DNA from: Gadus chalcogrammus
Taxonomy: Eukaryota; Chordata; Actinopteri; Gadiformes; Gadidae
DNA: 64,000 bases
Assembly (NCBI RefSeq): GCF_026213295.1
Contig: NC_079419.1
Coordinates: forward strand, 24,838,111 to 24,902,110
Direction: 5' to 3'
The notes beneath the pieces are model-generated. The model saw only the letters and a list, made by a program, of their open reading frames with translations, was not told the origin of the DNA and made no database searches. This document shows positions 50,079 through 61,300 of the stretch, piece by piece (the first letter of the stretch is position 1; every line of letters starts with the position of its first letter). Both the position numbers and the translations under genes were made by a program.

Positions 50079-50867
50079 TCACCCGTTCCTTCTCCTCTGT
50101 ACCTGCTGCACCGCTCCGCAGCCCGACCGTCGTCCAGTGCGACTCACGCAGAGTGAGATCCGTTTAGTTGTAGTGTTGTGAATCAACTAAGTAAGTGTCC
50201 AAAGCTGTGTCTCACACTTCTTTCCTTTTACATAGAGTTGTTCCGATTCCGATACCGGTGAGTGCTGGAGTCCAGGCACCGTTTACCAGTTAGCTCCGTT
50301 AGCACCAATAGCGCGGCTACAGTCGAACTGGAGTGGTCCATTTATTAAGCAAAAACAGCAGCGCCACAGGTACCTGTGTAGTGCGTACGTGTGTCTCTGT
50401 TGTTAAAGTTTATCGTTACTTTGAGACTAATTTTAACAATCGGGAGTCATGTCAACATGACGTCAGGCGCGTCTTTTCTGGTCCGTCGTCATGGAAACAT
50501 GAAGCCCTGCCAGTGGTGCGGCGTTTGGACCAGAGTGAAAACAAACGTGTGTACAGCTGAAAAACGAAACGACATATCACTGTATACTACTACCACCAGT
50601 AGGCCTATGTGGGAAAACACTCACTGTGGCATTTTTCGGTTGTGTCTGACAATCAAACTGGACAATAAAAAGAAAAAAGACAGAATCAGGTGAGAGACTA
50701 ATTATACAGTCCTGACCTATCTTATTTTTCTTTTTTTCGGAAAAGTGTTCAGCTAAAGTAACATAATATAAACCAGCTATCTCTATGTTGTATCAAATTA
50801 CTTATGTAGGCAAAGGTCCCCTGCTTTTTTTTTTTTAAAACCCACAATGGAGAATACAGCTTCTCTT
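50079..50867. other. Spacer with no recognised gene
   Basis: Between the Harbinger element and the large palindrome. Short open frames only; no known motif. Confidence 0.4.
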
Positions 50868-51247
50868 GTTGCAACACAGTCTCACTCCCTACTCGTCAAA
50901 CGTGTGACGCATGGCCAAGGATCCCTGGCGTCAATTTCCGACGAAAAACAGGCGAGGTAGTGAGCGAAGTAAGCTTGATAGCAGGTTTATTGTATTCCAC
51001 AATCGGACAGGCAGGCACAGCTCCACCGGAAAACTACAACAACCAAAACTCCCGCACGGAAGGAAACCCCCGGAACCCCCTCTCAGAAGGCCCGCCCCTT
51101 CCTCCCAAACCCTGTGACGCTACAATATCATCTTGTTAGAAACACGTTTATCTGAGAGCCAACCCAGTCGCCAAAAGCATACGTTGACAGTGTACGTTTT
51201 CGTGAACACTGGATTAAGTCGCATTTCAACACAAAATAGCGTGTTAA

Positions 51248-51285
51248 ACTCACTCACTCACTCACTCACTCACTCACTCACTGCT
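51248..51285. repeat. (CTCA)n microsatellite, left palindrome arm
   Basis: About nine CTCA units after GTTAAA. The same site of the right arm carries (GT)n instead. Confidence 0.95.
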
Positions 51286-52804
51286 TCTAGGACATTTTGG
51301 GTGGATTTTGAACGGTATGTGGGCAGGACGTTTTTTGCAGGCAGGACCTGGGAACCCTGCGCTGTTGCCCGAGGTGCTAAAATGCTCCGGAACAGATCTG
51401 GATCCACCATGGCCAAAATAATTGTATGCCCCCCCCCCCCCCTTAAATAAATACTATGGCAGAATAAAGAATAAATTCATGCATTATCATTCAACTTGAA
51501 CATGTGTTTTTACAGTATAGAGTGGTGGAGGGATGACGTATGTTGGCCAACCCGGAAGTGAGCGTCGACCTGGGTTTCCCTTGACAAAAAGCCAACGGGT
51601 TTTTCCATTGGATTTTGGATTATTGCAGAAAAATTAGCATCTTTGAAGCACCTCCACAAAAACTGAAAATAAATAAATAAATAAAAATGCTCCAAAGAAC
51701 GAAATGTAAACCAATGCATTCTGAATGGGAGTGTTCGGTCACTTGACCGTCATGGTTGCTATGGTGGTTGCTATCGACCGTCCCCTCTAATCCTTATGGC
51801 TCCAAAAACCAAAGCGGCAAAGGAGCTGCCGTCAATTGTATTGTTTTTGTCGTAAACTAGGGTCCGATGGAAAATAGACCGATATTCCAAGGTATTCTTA
51901 AAAGGCACCTGGGATGTTTTTATTTTCTGCAGTTTAGACTTCTTCTATAATCTATTTTTGAAAGCAAAACACCAAACTCATTGATTTAACGAGGCAGGGT
52001 TATTTGAAACAATTTATTAAGTAAATATTTGCGAGAGGTCATTCCATCTCCTGAGTTTGCTTCCTAATTATGTCTAGTGTACACCCCTACTGTCCACAAG
52101 TACCCCCCCCCCCCCCTTCCCCATATGGATTTGGATAATTGTTGCCACGTCCCACTGGTGGTGGTATCATATATATGAAAGAGGGCATTCAATTATGATC
52201 AAGTAGGAGGTTGAAGCCCTAAAGGAAGTGATGCAATAGGTGACAACATTTAAGTAAGCTGTACCTTAGGATCTCTTATATATTAAAGGGGGTCTCAAAG
52301 GACGCATATACGCTTCAACCTGTGGCTCCAGCCATACAGGAAATGACTCAGCAAGTGCTCCATCTCGTTGTACCTCACCCAGCGGCTCGCTCGCTCGCTG
52401 AAGTTCTTCCCGGACCTACACCCTAGCCATCCAACATGCATATCTGAGAATCAGGCCTCTCTTTAATAATGACAAAAAGTTACGAGAGAAATACACATTA
52501 ACTTTTTGTTATCTCATAAGCGGCGTGGTGCCGGCTTCTTTTGACCTTTTGACCCCAGACTTCAAAAACGTGGCCACAGGCCAGCTGTGTCTACACACGT
52601 TAAGAAACTACTAGAAACTAACCTCTGTCTTATGTACATTTACTGTACTCTTGGAGGTCACGCCCCTTCTCCGGCCTTTTCAAGATAGCTAGAGATGCTA
52701 AAATGTTTACACACATTTCCCCTCAGAAGTGTTGCTTGCAAGAATGGTTCAGAATGTGGTGGAAAAAACAGTTTTTGAGATAAGAAGGTCCTACCCCCCT
52801 GAAA

Positions 52805-53040
52805 TTTGAATACGTTATTCTAGGGCCTACCTGGGACCCCCACACCGAAACTTGGCCCGGTCGGACCCCGAGGGCAGGAATTCTATGGCCTAACTGGGAC
52901 CCCCGCACCGAAACTTGGCCCGGTCAGACCCCGAGGGCAGGAATTCTATGGCCTAACTGGGAGCACCGCACCGAAACTTGGCCCAGTCGGACCCCGAGTG
53001 CAGGAAGGGGGGGCCTGCCCTCGGGGTCCGACCGAGGGCA
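52805..53040. repeat. 68-bp GC-rich tandem repeat, three copies plus inverted tail
   Basis: Units contain CACCGAAACTTGGCCCGGTC and GACCCCGAGGGCAGGAATTC. After the third unit a short inverted copy (CTGCCCTCGGGGTCCGACCG at about 53008) forms a hairpin with it. Confidence 0.9.
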
Positions 53041-53214
53041 GGACTTTCATAATCTTCGCTCGGTGAATGTGAAGGATGTTTGGTTGGATAGTTATGACGA
53101 AGAATCATAATGTGAATGGGAATATTCTATAAATGTCTTGATGTCATCTTTCGTCTCAACACTTCTGCTGCAGCCGCTTAAAGTCTCACTCCGAGAACCT
53201 TAAAACATGAATTA

Positions 53215-53835
53215 ATCCATTAGAAGTATGAAAATATCTTCCCGGTGGCGTAACGGGGCAAACAAGGTGTCCTTTGACATCTACGTTTCGAGGCGATTGC
53301 AACAGTGCCAGACATGATCATATTTGAATATGTTTCGGGGTAGTAATTAGCTGTCGATTTTGGAGTCCTTTATCAATAATGACCAGCTATAGATTTGCCT
53401 CCCGAAGGAGATTTTTGACAAATTACATGTTATTTAGCATCTACACGTTAAGCTGAGTCCAATGAGATCAAGCTCACCCTCTTGCTACACCGAGATCATG
53501 TCCTAGACCTAGGTGAACCATGTAAAATACATGTTACCATTTGCTAGAGTGTCATGCTTGGTGTCATTGGACTCAGCTCAATGTGTAGATGCTAAATAAC
53601 ATGTCATTTGTCACAAATTTCTATCGGGAAGCAAATCAATAGCTGCTCATTATTGATTAAGGCCTCCAATTTCGACAGCTAATTACCATTAAACATGTTC
53701 AAATATGCTCATGTGTGGCACCGTTGCAATCGCCTGGAAGCGTCGATGTTGAAGGACACCTTGTTCGCCCTCTTACTCCACCGGGAAGATATTTACATGC
53801 TTCTTATTGACTAATGAATTGATTCAGCTATTCCC
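53215..53835. repeat. Inner palindrome of about 600 bp
   Basis: Diverged arms meet near 53515. AAATTACATGTTATTTAGCATC (about 53410, read in two parts) pairs with GATGCTAAATAACATGTCATTTG (about 53590). GCGATTGCAACAGTGCC pairs with GGCACCGTTGCAATCGC. It is more diverged than the outer arms. Confidence 0.8.
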
Positions 53836-55099
53836 CCAGAAGTCTGGGGTCAAAAGGTCAAAAGGAGCCGGCACCACGCCGCTTATGGGACAAAAGTTAA
53901 TGTGTATTTCTCTCATAACTTTTTGTCATTATTAAAGAGAGGCCTGATTCTCAGATATGCATGTTGGATGGCTAGGGTGTAGGTCCGGGAAGAACTTCAG
54001 CGAGCGAGCGAGCCGCTGGGTGAGGTACAACGAGATGGAGCACTTGCTGAGTCATTTCCTGTATGGCTGGAGCCACAGGTTGAAGCGTATATGCGTCCTT
54101 TGAGACCCCCTTTGATATATAAGAGATCCCAAGGTACAGCTTACTTAAATGTTGTCACCTATTGCATCACTTCCTTTAGGGCTTCTGCCTCCTAATTGAT
54201 CATAATTGAATGCCCTCTTTCATATATATGATACCACCACCACTGGGACGTGGCAACAATTATCCAAATCCATATGGGGAAGGGGGGGGGTACTTGTGGA
54301 CAGTAGGGGTGTACACTAGACATAATTAGGAAGCAAACTCAGGAGATGGAATGACCTCTCGCAAATATTTACCTAATAAATTGTTTCAAATAACCCTGCC
54401 TCGTTAAATCAATGAGTTTGGTGTTTTGCTTTCAAAAATAGATTATAGAAGAAGTCTAAACTGCAGAAAATAAAAACATCCCAGGTGCCTTTGAAGAATA
54501 CCTTGGAATATCGGTCTATTTTCCATTGGACCCTAGTTTACGACAAAAACAATACAATTGACGGCAGCTCCTTTGCCGCTTTGGTTTTTGGAGCCATAAG
54601 GATTATTCAGAATCCCATTCAGAATGCATTGGTTTACATTTCGTTCTTTGGAGCACGGTTATTTTTATTTATTTATTTATTTTCAGTTTTTGTGGAGGTG
54701 CTTCAAAGATGCTAATTTTTCTGCAATAATCCAAAATCCAATGGAAAAAACTGTTGGCTTTTTGTCAAGGGAAACCCAGGTCGACGCTCACTTCCGGGTT
54801 GGCCAACATACGTCATCCCTCCACCACTCTATACTGTAAAAACACATGTTCAAGTTGAATGATAATGCATGAATTTATTCTTTATTCTGCCATAGTATTT
54901 ATTCAAGGGGGGGGGGGGGTGGGCATAAAATTATTTTGGCCATGGCGGATCCAGATCTGTTCCGGAGCATTTTAGCACCTCGGGCAACAGCGTTCCCAGC
55001 GGTCCTGCCTGCAAAAAACGTCCTGCCCACATACCGTTCAAAATCCACCCAAAATGTCCTAGAAGCAGCCCAAGTTGTTGTTTTAGCAGCGACATGCAT

Positions 55100-55102
55100 T
55101 GT

Positions 55103-55181
<79 letters not shown>
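55100..55181. repeat. (GT)n microsatellite, right palindrome arm
   Basis: GT tract with TT and CT interruptions, at the position equivalent to the left arm's (CTCA)n. Confidence 0.96.
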
Positions 55182-55182
<1 letters not shown>

Positions 55183-56074
55183 AACACGCTATTTTGTGTT
55201 GAAATGCGACTTAATCCAGTGTTCACGAAAACGTACACTGTCAACGTATGCTTTTGGCGACTGGGTTGGCTCTCAGATAAATGTGTTTCTTACAAGATGA
55301 TATTGTAGCGTCACAGGGTTTGGGAGGAAGGGGCAGGCCTTCTGAGAGGGGGTTCCGGGGGTTTCCTTCCGTGCGGGAGTTTTGGTTGTTGTAGTTTTCC
55401 GGTGGAGCTGTGCCTGCCTGTCCGATTGTGGAATACAATAAACCTGCTATCAAGCTTACTTCGCTCACTACCTCGCCTGTGGTTATTACAATATCATTAA
55501 AAGTTACATAAAGTAACGGTTTAATAACACAAACGCAGGAAACACGTGAGCTGCTAGTTTAGCGAAAGCAGCGTCCATAGCAACCTGACGTCGTTGAAAC
55601 ATGCGAGCGAGCCGATAAAATCTTCCTAATAACTATAAAACTAAAGTTCAGACACAATCACTGATTGAAGATTATGCAAGTAAAAAGTATATTTCTTGCT
55701 AGAAATGTTATTAGAAACACGTTAAACGGTGAATCGGTCCTAAAATATTGCATTTCTCATTCAGATAATAAAGATTAATAAAGATCATACACATTCACTG
55801 ACTGAAGATTATTCAAGGAAAAAGTACATTTCTCACTAGAAATGTCATTAGAAACACGTTTAATGGTGAATCTGTCAAAAAAATCAATCGACAATAGTTG
55901 AATAACGTGACGGCATCACCGTTGACATTGATTTCCTTTCGTCTATATCCGACGGTGAGGGATTAACATGAATGTCTATCTGGTGTTGAAAAACAACGAA
56001 AAAGGTACCCATTTTTCGTCGGAAATTGACGCCAGGGATCCTTGGCCATGCGTCACACATTTGACGAGTAGGGA

Positions 56075-56545
56075 GTGAGACTGTGTTGGTTTCAACGTCT
56101 AGCTCCTCCATTTGAGTCTTCAACTGAATCTTCTTGACTTTCAGCTGTGCTTCCAGTTGAGCCTCTTCCAACTGCAGTGCCTGTTTCTTCTTAAATGCGG
56201 CTGCGCGTGCGAGTAGTGCTGCACGTTAACTTCCTCTTTTCTACGCAGAGACAATGCATGAGAAGGGCGCTTTGGATACATTTGAGTATCTACTGCGTAC
56301 ACTTCGTGCTGTGACTGAACTACATTATTCTAGCACAGCTGATGCATTGACGTCTGGATCCACATCTTCGGTGGCAGACTCACCTTGCTGTGTCGTCGCG
56401 CCATCCTTTGGGGTCACCTGTTCAGTAGCAGCCTGTTCGTTATCGACCATGGCGTGCCGTCTTGCTTCTATTATTCACTGCTCCAGTTTGGTCAAAATGT
56501 TCTCATTCAATTTTCTCTTTTTTGGATACAAGGCTAATACACTGG
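56075..56545 (-). pseudogene. Degenerate gag-like retroelement fragment
   Basis: Minus-strand pieces in shifting frames. One part reads KKKQALQLEEAQLEAQLKVK and continues with further Lys/Gln/Glu coiled-coil sequence, a pattern I associate with gag-like N-terminal proteins of fish Gypsy/BEL-type LTR retrotransposons. Another reads NENILTKLEQ. Stops and frameshifts break it, and no pol domain is nearby. It overlaps the outer end of the palindrome's right arm. Confidence 0.4.
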
Positions 56546-56559
56546 GGTAACCCGGCACG

Positions 56560-57050
56560 GTGAGCGAACCACCACCTCCTGAAAGAGGACACAACTTTGC
56601 TGGGAAAAAGCCAAAAATGCATGTTTAATCCAAAATCAAACAAAGTCTCATACTGACAATAATACAACAACAAAAAAAACTGTGAGGAATTGACAGTCCT
56701 ATACCCCGCAGGTGGAATCCCGTCACCCACTAGGACCGGTCTCTCCGTACAGGAGCTCCAGGGCTAGGAGAGCCCAGAATGAGTGGAGAAGCAGGGTATT
56801 TAAGCCCTGCTTCTCCACCTGTTCCTCAGGTGCTCTGCATGTTCTTAATTGGCCCGGGCCAGGTTGCCACACTCCTCCACCCTTTGTTGAAGCCTCGGGT
56901 GGCCAGTAGTTAATACTTACCACCACTTGGGTAGGTTTTTGAAAACATCAACATCCGGTTGGGGTGAGGGGGGCGGGTGTTTCTAATGACGGCACTTCCG
57001 GTTGGTGTTGTTATGTCAAGGGACTTATTGCTATTATGTGTGATTTAATA
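56560..57050. other. Spacer upstream of the virus-like element, no gene seen
   Basis: Contains short open frames without motifs, and a CACTTCCGGTTGG / CATCCGGTTGGGG pair near 56950-57005. The left boundary of the virus-like element may lie here, but I cannot define a terminal repeat. Confidence 0.35.
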
Positions 57051-57306
57051 TAGGGCCTACGTTCTCCTCTCCTTATGGGTCAGTTAGAGTGCAAGCCTGC
57101 TAGGTGTCGTGTGATGCGTTTTATGCCCATGTCTCTTCCTCTCTTTGCGTGTGTTGTCTTAAGGCCCTTAAGGCACAGCTTTCAATGCATTGTTTTGGTG
57201 TTTGGTGTTGTTCCTCGTCCCTCTGGTTAACGTCTCCAATAGCCAGAGAGTTACATGTTTACCATCGGGTAGACATCCACATCCACCATAAGCCATCCTA
57301 AGTATA

Positions 57307-57307
<1 letters not shown>

Positions 57308-57391
<84 letters not shown>
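57308..57391. repeat. (GT)n microsatellite
   Basis: Pure GT tract of about 84 bp. Confidence 0.97.
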
Positions 57392-57397
<6 letters not shown>

Positions 57398-57572
57398 TTC
57401 ACCATAAGAGGGTCCGTTTGTGGATCACTTAGACAACATATTAGGAGTTACGACTCCTAATGGGGTATGGTGTTGTTCCTCGTCCCTCTGGTTAACGTCG
57501 CCAATAGCCAGAGGACTACATGTTTACCAAATGGTAAACAAACACCTCCTCCATAAGCCATCCTAAGTGAAA

Positions 57573-57765
<193 letters not shown>

Positions 57766-57808
57766 GATATAATAAAGCGCTGAATATTATTATATGTAAC
57801 CTCTTAAT

Positions 57809-57844
<36 letters not shown>

Positions 57845-58387
57845 GGTGTCGTATTATAGGGATGAGAATACGGTAAACAAGCCCATAATCTCCTGTATAG
57901 TAATATTCTATATAGATAGATAAATAAAGCATATCAGGGTTAAAAAAGTGGTGTTCACCATAGGAGGGTCCGATTGTGGATCACTTAGAAAACATATTAG
58001 GAGTTATCATGATACTATTATCTGATGTTCTAATAATTTCATTTATTATAAGGGGGGGGGTCTACGTTCTCCTCCCCTTATGGAGTCAACTAGAGTGCGA
58101 GCCTGCTAGGGTCGTGTGACGCGTTTTAATGGGATGCCTCTTCCTCTCTATGCATGTGTTGTCTTAAGGCACTTAAGGCACTTAAGGCACAGCTTTCAAG
58201 CAATGCTATGGTGTTTGGTGTTGTTCTATGTATTTTTTTGTTTGTTATCTTTTTCGTTTATTCTGTGGAGAGGATATTTTTGTTTTAAACTGAACGTAAT
58301 AAAAACTTTTTTCTTTTAATATCTGACTAAATAACTTTTTTTTTTTTTTTTTTTTATCTATTGGCATAAAAACTATAGCTGAACACA

Positions 58388-61300
58388 ATGCATAAAGCTA
58401 TTAGCCCCAGAAAAAGGAAATTCAAATCTGTAGACGGTAATCCCAAGAGACGGCGTAGATCTGATAGCGGGGGTAGCATTATCGATGTAGATCTTGAAGA
58501 GATGGCTATGAGGTATGATACACCCTGCGATACGTCTGTAGACCGTGTGGGGGGTGGGGGCATGAGTGCTGAAGGTGGTTTAGACATGCGGGAAATACGT
58601 GCTGACATAGCTAGAACTAGACGTGTGTTAATTGATGCTGATGTAGGGGGTAATAGAATGACGGAGGCCCTAGACAGGGCTGCTATGATAAATGTTTCGA
58701 ACGATCCATGTGCAGATGGCGGGGAGGTGTGTGTGGGGTTAGATGTCCCCGGGGATTTAGACACAAGGGATGTGTTGTATGCGGCGGCATACACCAGAGA
58801 TGTACTTAACACTGTCGATGGGTGGCTGGCTAGTGTACAAGAGAGGCTAGACATAGCCAAGCAGATAGACATAACATCACCGATAGATGTATTGCATGTG
58901 TCGCAACGTGACGAAGGGGATGGTGAGGGTTTTCAGGAACCCCTGGCGGCTGTAGGGGGTAGGACTGGTGACTCTATAGAGTCGAATATACAGGACGGTG
59001 GCGGGGGTGGTGGTGGTGGTGGCGGTGTTGTTGACGTTGATGGTGACGATGGCGGTGCTGATGTTGTTGGCTGTGGTGATGATGATGATGGTGGTGATGA
59101 TGGTACACCTGTGCCTATGGCGGCGGGTGATGATGATGACGAGTTGCATACTAGATTATTTCCCCGCTTTAACGGTTTTGAGGTTAGACAGACCATTGAT
59201 CTGAGAAGTATATCCCTTGAAAATGTACAAGAGGTCCCTGATTTGATCAGGGAGAGGCTGTCGGGGGTTATAACAAACTGTTCACAAAGTACAGCCGACG
59301 GTAGTGTCTTAAACGTTGTTTTGAGAGGGCCTTCATTGGCAGCTGATGTGCAGGCTGTGCTCGTGGCGGGTGATGATTACAATGCGGATTTGTTTATGGA
59401 TCATATTAGCCATGTCATACAGAGTAACGACACAGGTCTGACGGATGATGTGTTAGAGCTGGTGGTCACAGGGGTCCATAACAAACGGGGTGGTGGGCGT
59501 TTGAAGTTAAAATCAATTCCCTATGATGAGATCATAAACAAGAAGAAATTAAATCTCTACACACCTAGTAACACACATAACAATTTGTGTTTCTCACTAT
59601 GCATGATACATTTTCTGCAGGAGGGGGTAACTGGAGGCAGTACAGTGCCCGACGAGACTAATTTGGAGGCGGCTCGCAAATTACACAGGGAGCTGGGGTA
59701 CGGTCCAGATCACTCTGTGGGTTTCTCGGATGTTTTCAAATTTGAGAGACATCTAGATGTTAAAATCTTGATATTTCATCATAATGATGCATTCAAGAAG
59801 CTGGAGATGTTCCAGACGCATATGGGCCAACATCCTAAAACAATATGGTTGTACCTGCATGATAACCATTATCATTGTATAGTGAACCGCACGGCTTTCT
59901 TTGGTACGCGATATGTGTGTGAATATTGCTACAAGGCCCACGAGACAATTCTATTCCACAAATGCCCGATCCATTGCAATGTGTGTCTGACAGTGTGCGA
60001 TAGCCAGGGAGGTCGTACTATAAAGTGCACGGACTGTAGTCGTATATGCCGCTCGCAGGTCTGCTATGCCATACATAAGCAACATTCGGCCGTACATAAA
60101 ATGATACCGTGTGAAAAGATCAAATACTGTAATCAGTGTTGTAGACAGTATATCATACCGAAGAAGAAAAAGAAGAGGGGGGAGGAGGAGGAGGAGGAGG
60201 AGGAGGAGGAGGGGGAGGAGGGGGAGGAGGGGAAGGAGGAGGAGGAGGCCTATAAAGGGCATGTATGCAGCGTGTCAAAGTGTCATCACTGCGGTGAACC
60301 GATACTCAGCGACACTGTGCATGAATGTTTTATTCAGCCGTACGACCGCCTTAAGAAACGCAAGCGCAAGGGTCGACGCAAAGGTCGGGGGAACCGTTAT
60401 ACGACGGCTGCACCTGTAGATGATGATGATGATGCTGATAATAGCCGTTTATCTGATGATTACATATTTTATGATTTCGAAACGCGCGTGCATGAGGGTC
60501 GACACGAAGCAAACTTTGTGGCTGCTAAGACTTCTGAAGGCGAGGAATGGTATGCTAGCGGTACAGATTGCGTGGGAAAGTTTGTGAGACGCTACAGAAC
60601 AGGGGCTTATAGGTTGTTTACATTCATTGCGCACAACGCATCAGGCTTCGACAGCTATCTCGTTCTGGAATACATGACCAAGCAGGGTATTGTACCCTTT
60701 ATAGTCATGAAGGGTAGCAGAGTCGTTATGATGCGCGATGATGCCTACAGCCAGAGATGGGTCGACTCATTCAGCTTTTTCCCCATGCGGTTGGCTAAAG
60801 CACCGGAGGCGTTGGATTTTGAAGATATGGCGAAAGGTCATTTTCCTCATAAATTTAACACGCGGGCCAACGAGTCTTATGTCGGTGCATACCCTGAGAT
60901 CTCATATTATGGTTATGATTCCATGACTAGCGATCAAAAGACAGATTTCGCTTTATGGTACAGATCTGTAAGGCACAAAAAATTTGACATTCAGAAACAG
61001 CTGCGCCGCTACTGTGTCAACGATGTGAGGATCCTGCACACGGCGTGCGGGATCTACAGGGAAAATTTCATAGAGTGTGCAACTATAGACCCCTTTGCAT
61101 ATGCCACTCTGGCTTCGGCGTGCATGGCCACCTTCAAAAAGTCGTTCTTGAAAAAATACGTCTTGGCGTTGACCTACGAGGGGGTCTATCGGAAAAAGCA
61201 AAAGTCGTTCTCATGTGCATCCATCCAGTGGCTTGAATATCTATCCCACTCCAATAACCTGGAGATTCAGCACGCTCTCAAGCATGGGGAGGCTGAATAT

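Larger units (their letters stand above)
50868..56092. repeat. 5.2-kb quasi-palindrome (large inverted repeat)
   Basis: The left arm (about 50868-52600) and right arm (about 53830-56092) are near-complementary. Examples: ACGCATGGCCAAGGATCCCT (50908) against its complement at about 56033-56052; GTTGGCCAACCCGGAAGTGA (51542) against 54790-54809; GCGGCGTGGTGCCGGC (about 52521) against about 53870. The right arm has about 530 extra bases (55476-56010). The middle (52600-53830) holds a 68-bp tandem repeat and a smaller palindrome. No open coding frame. Probably a foldback transposon or an inverted duplication. Confidence 0.88.

Noticed and set aside
58354..58872. 172-codon minus-strand open frame
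   Set aside because: Antisense shadow of the polymerase N-terminus; no motif of its own.
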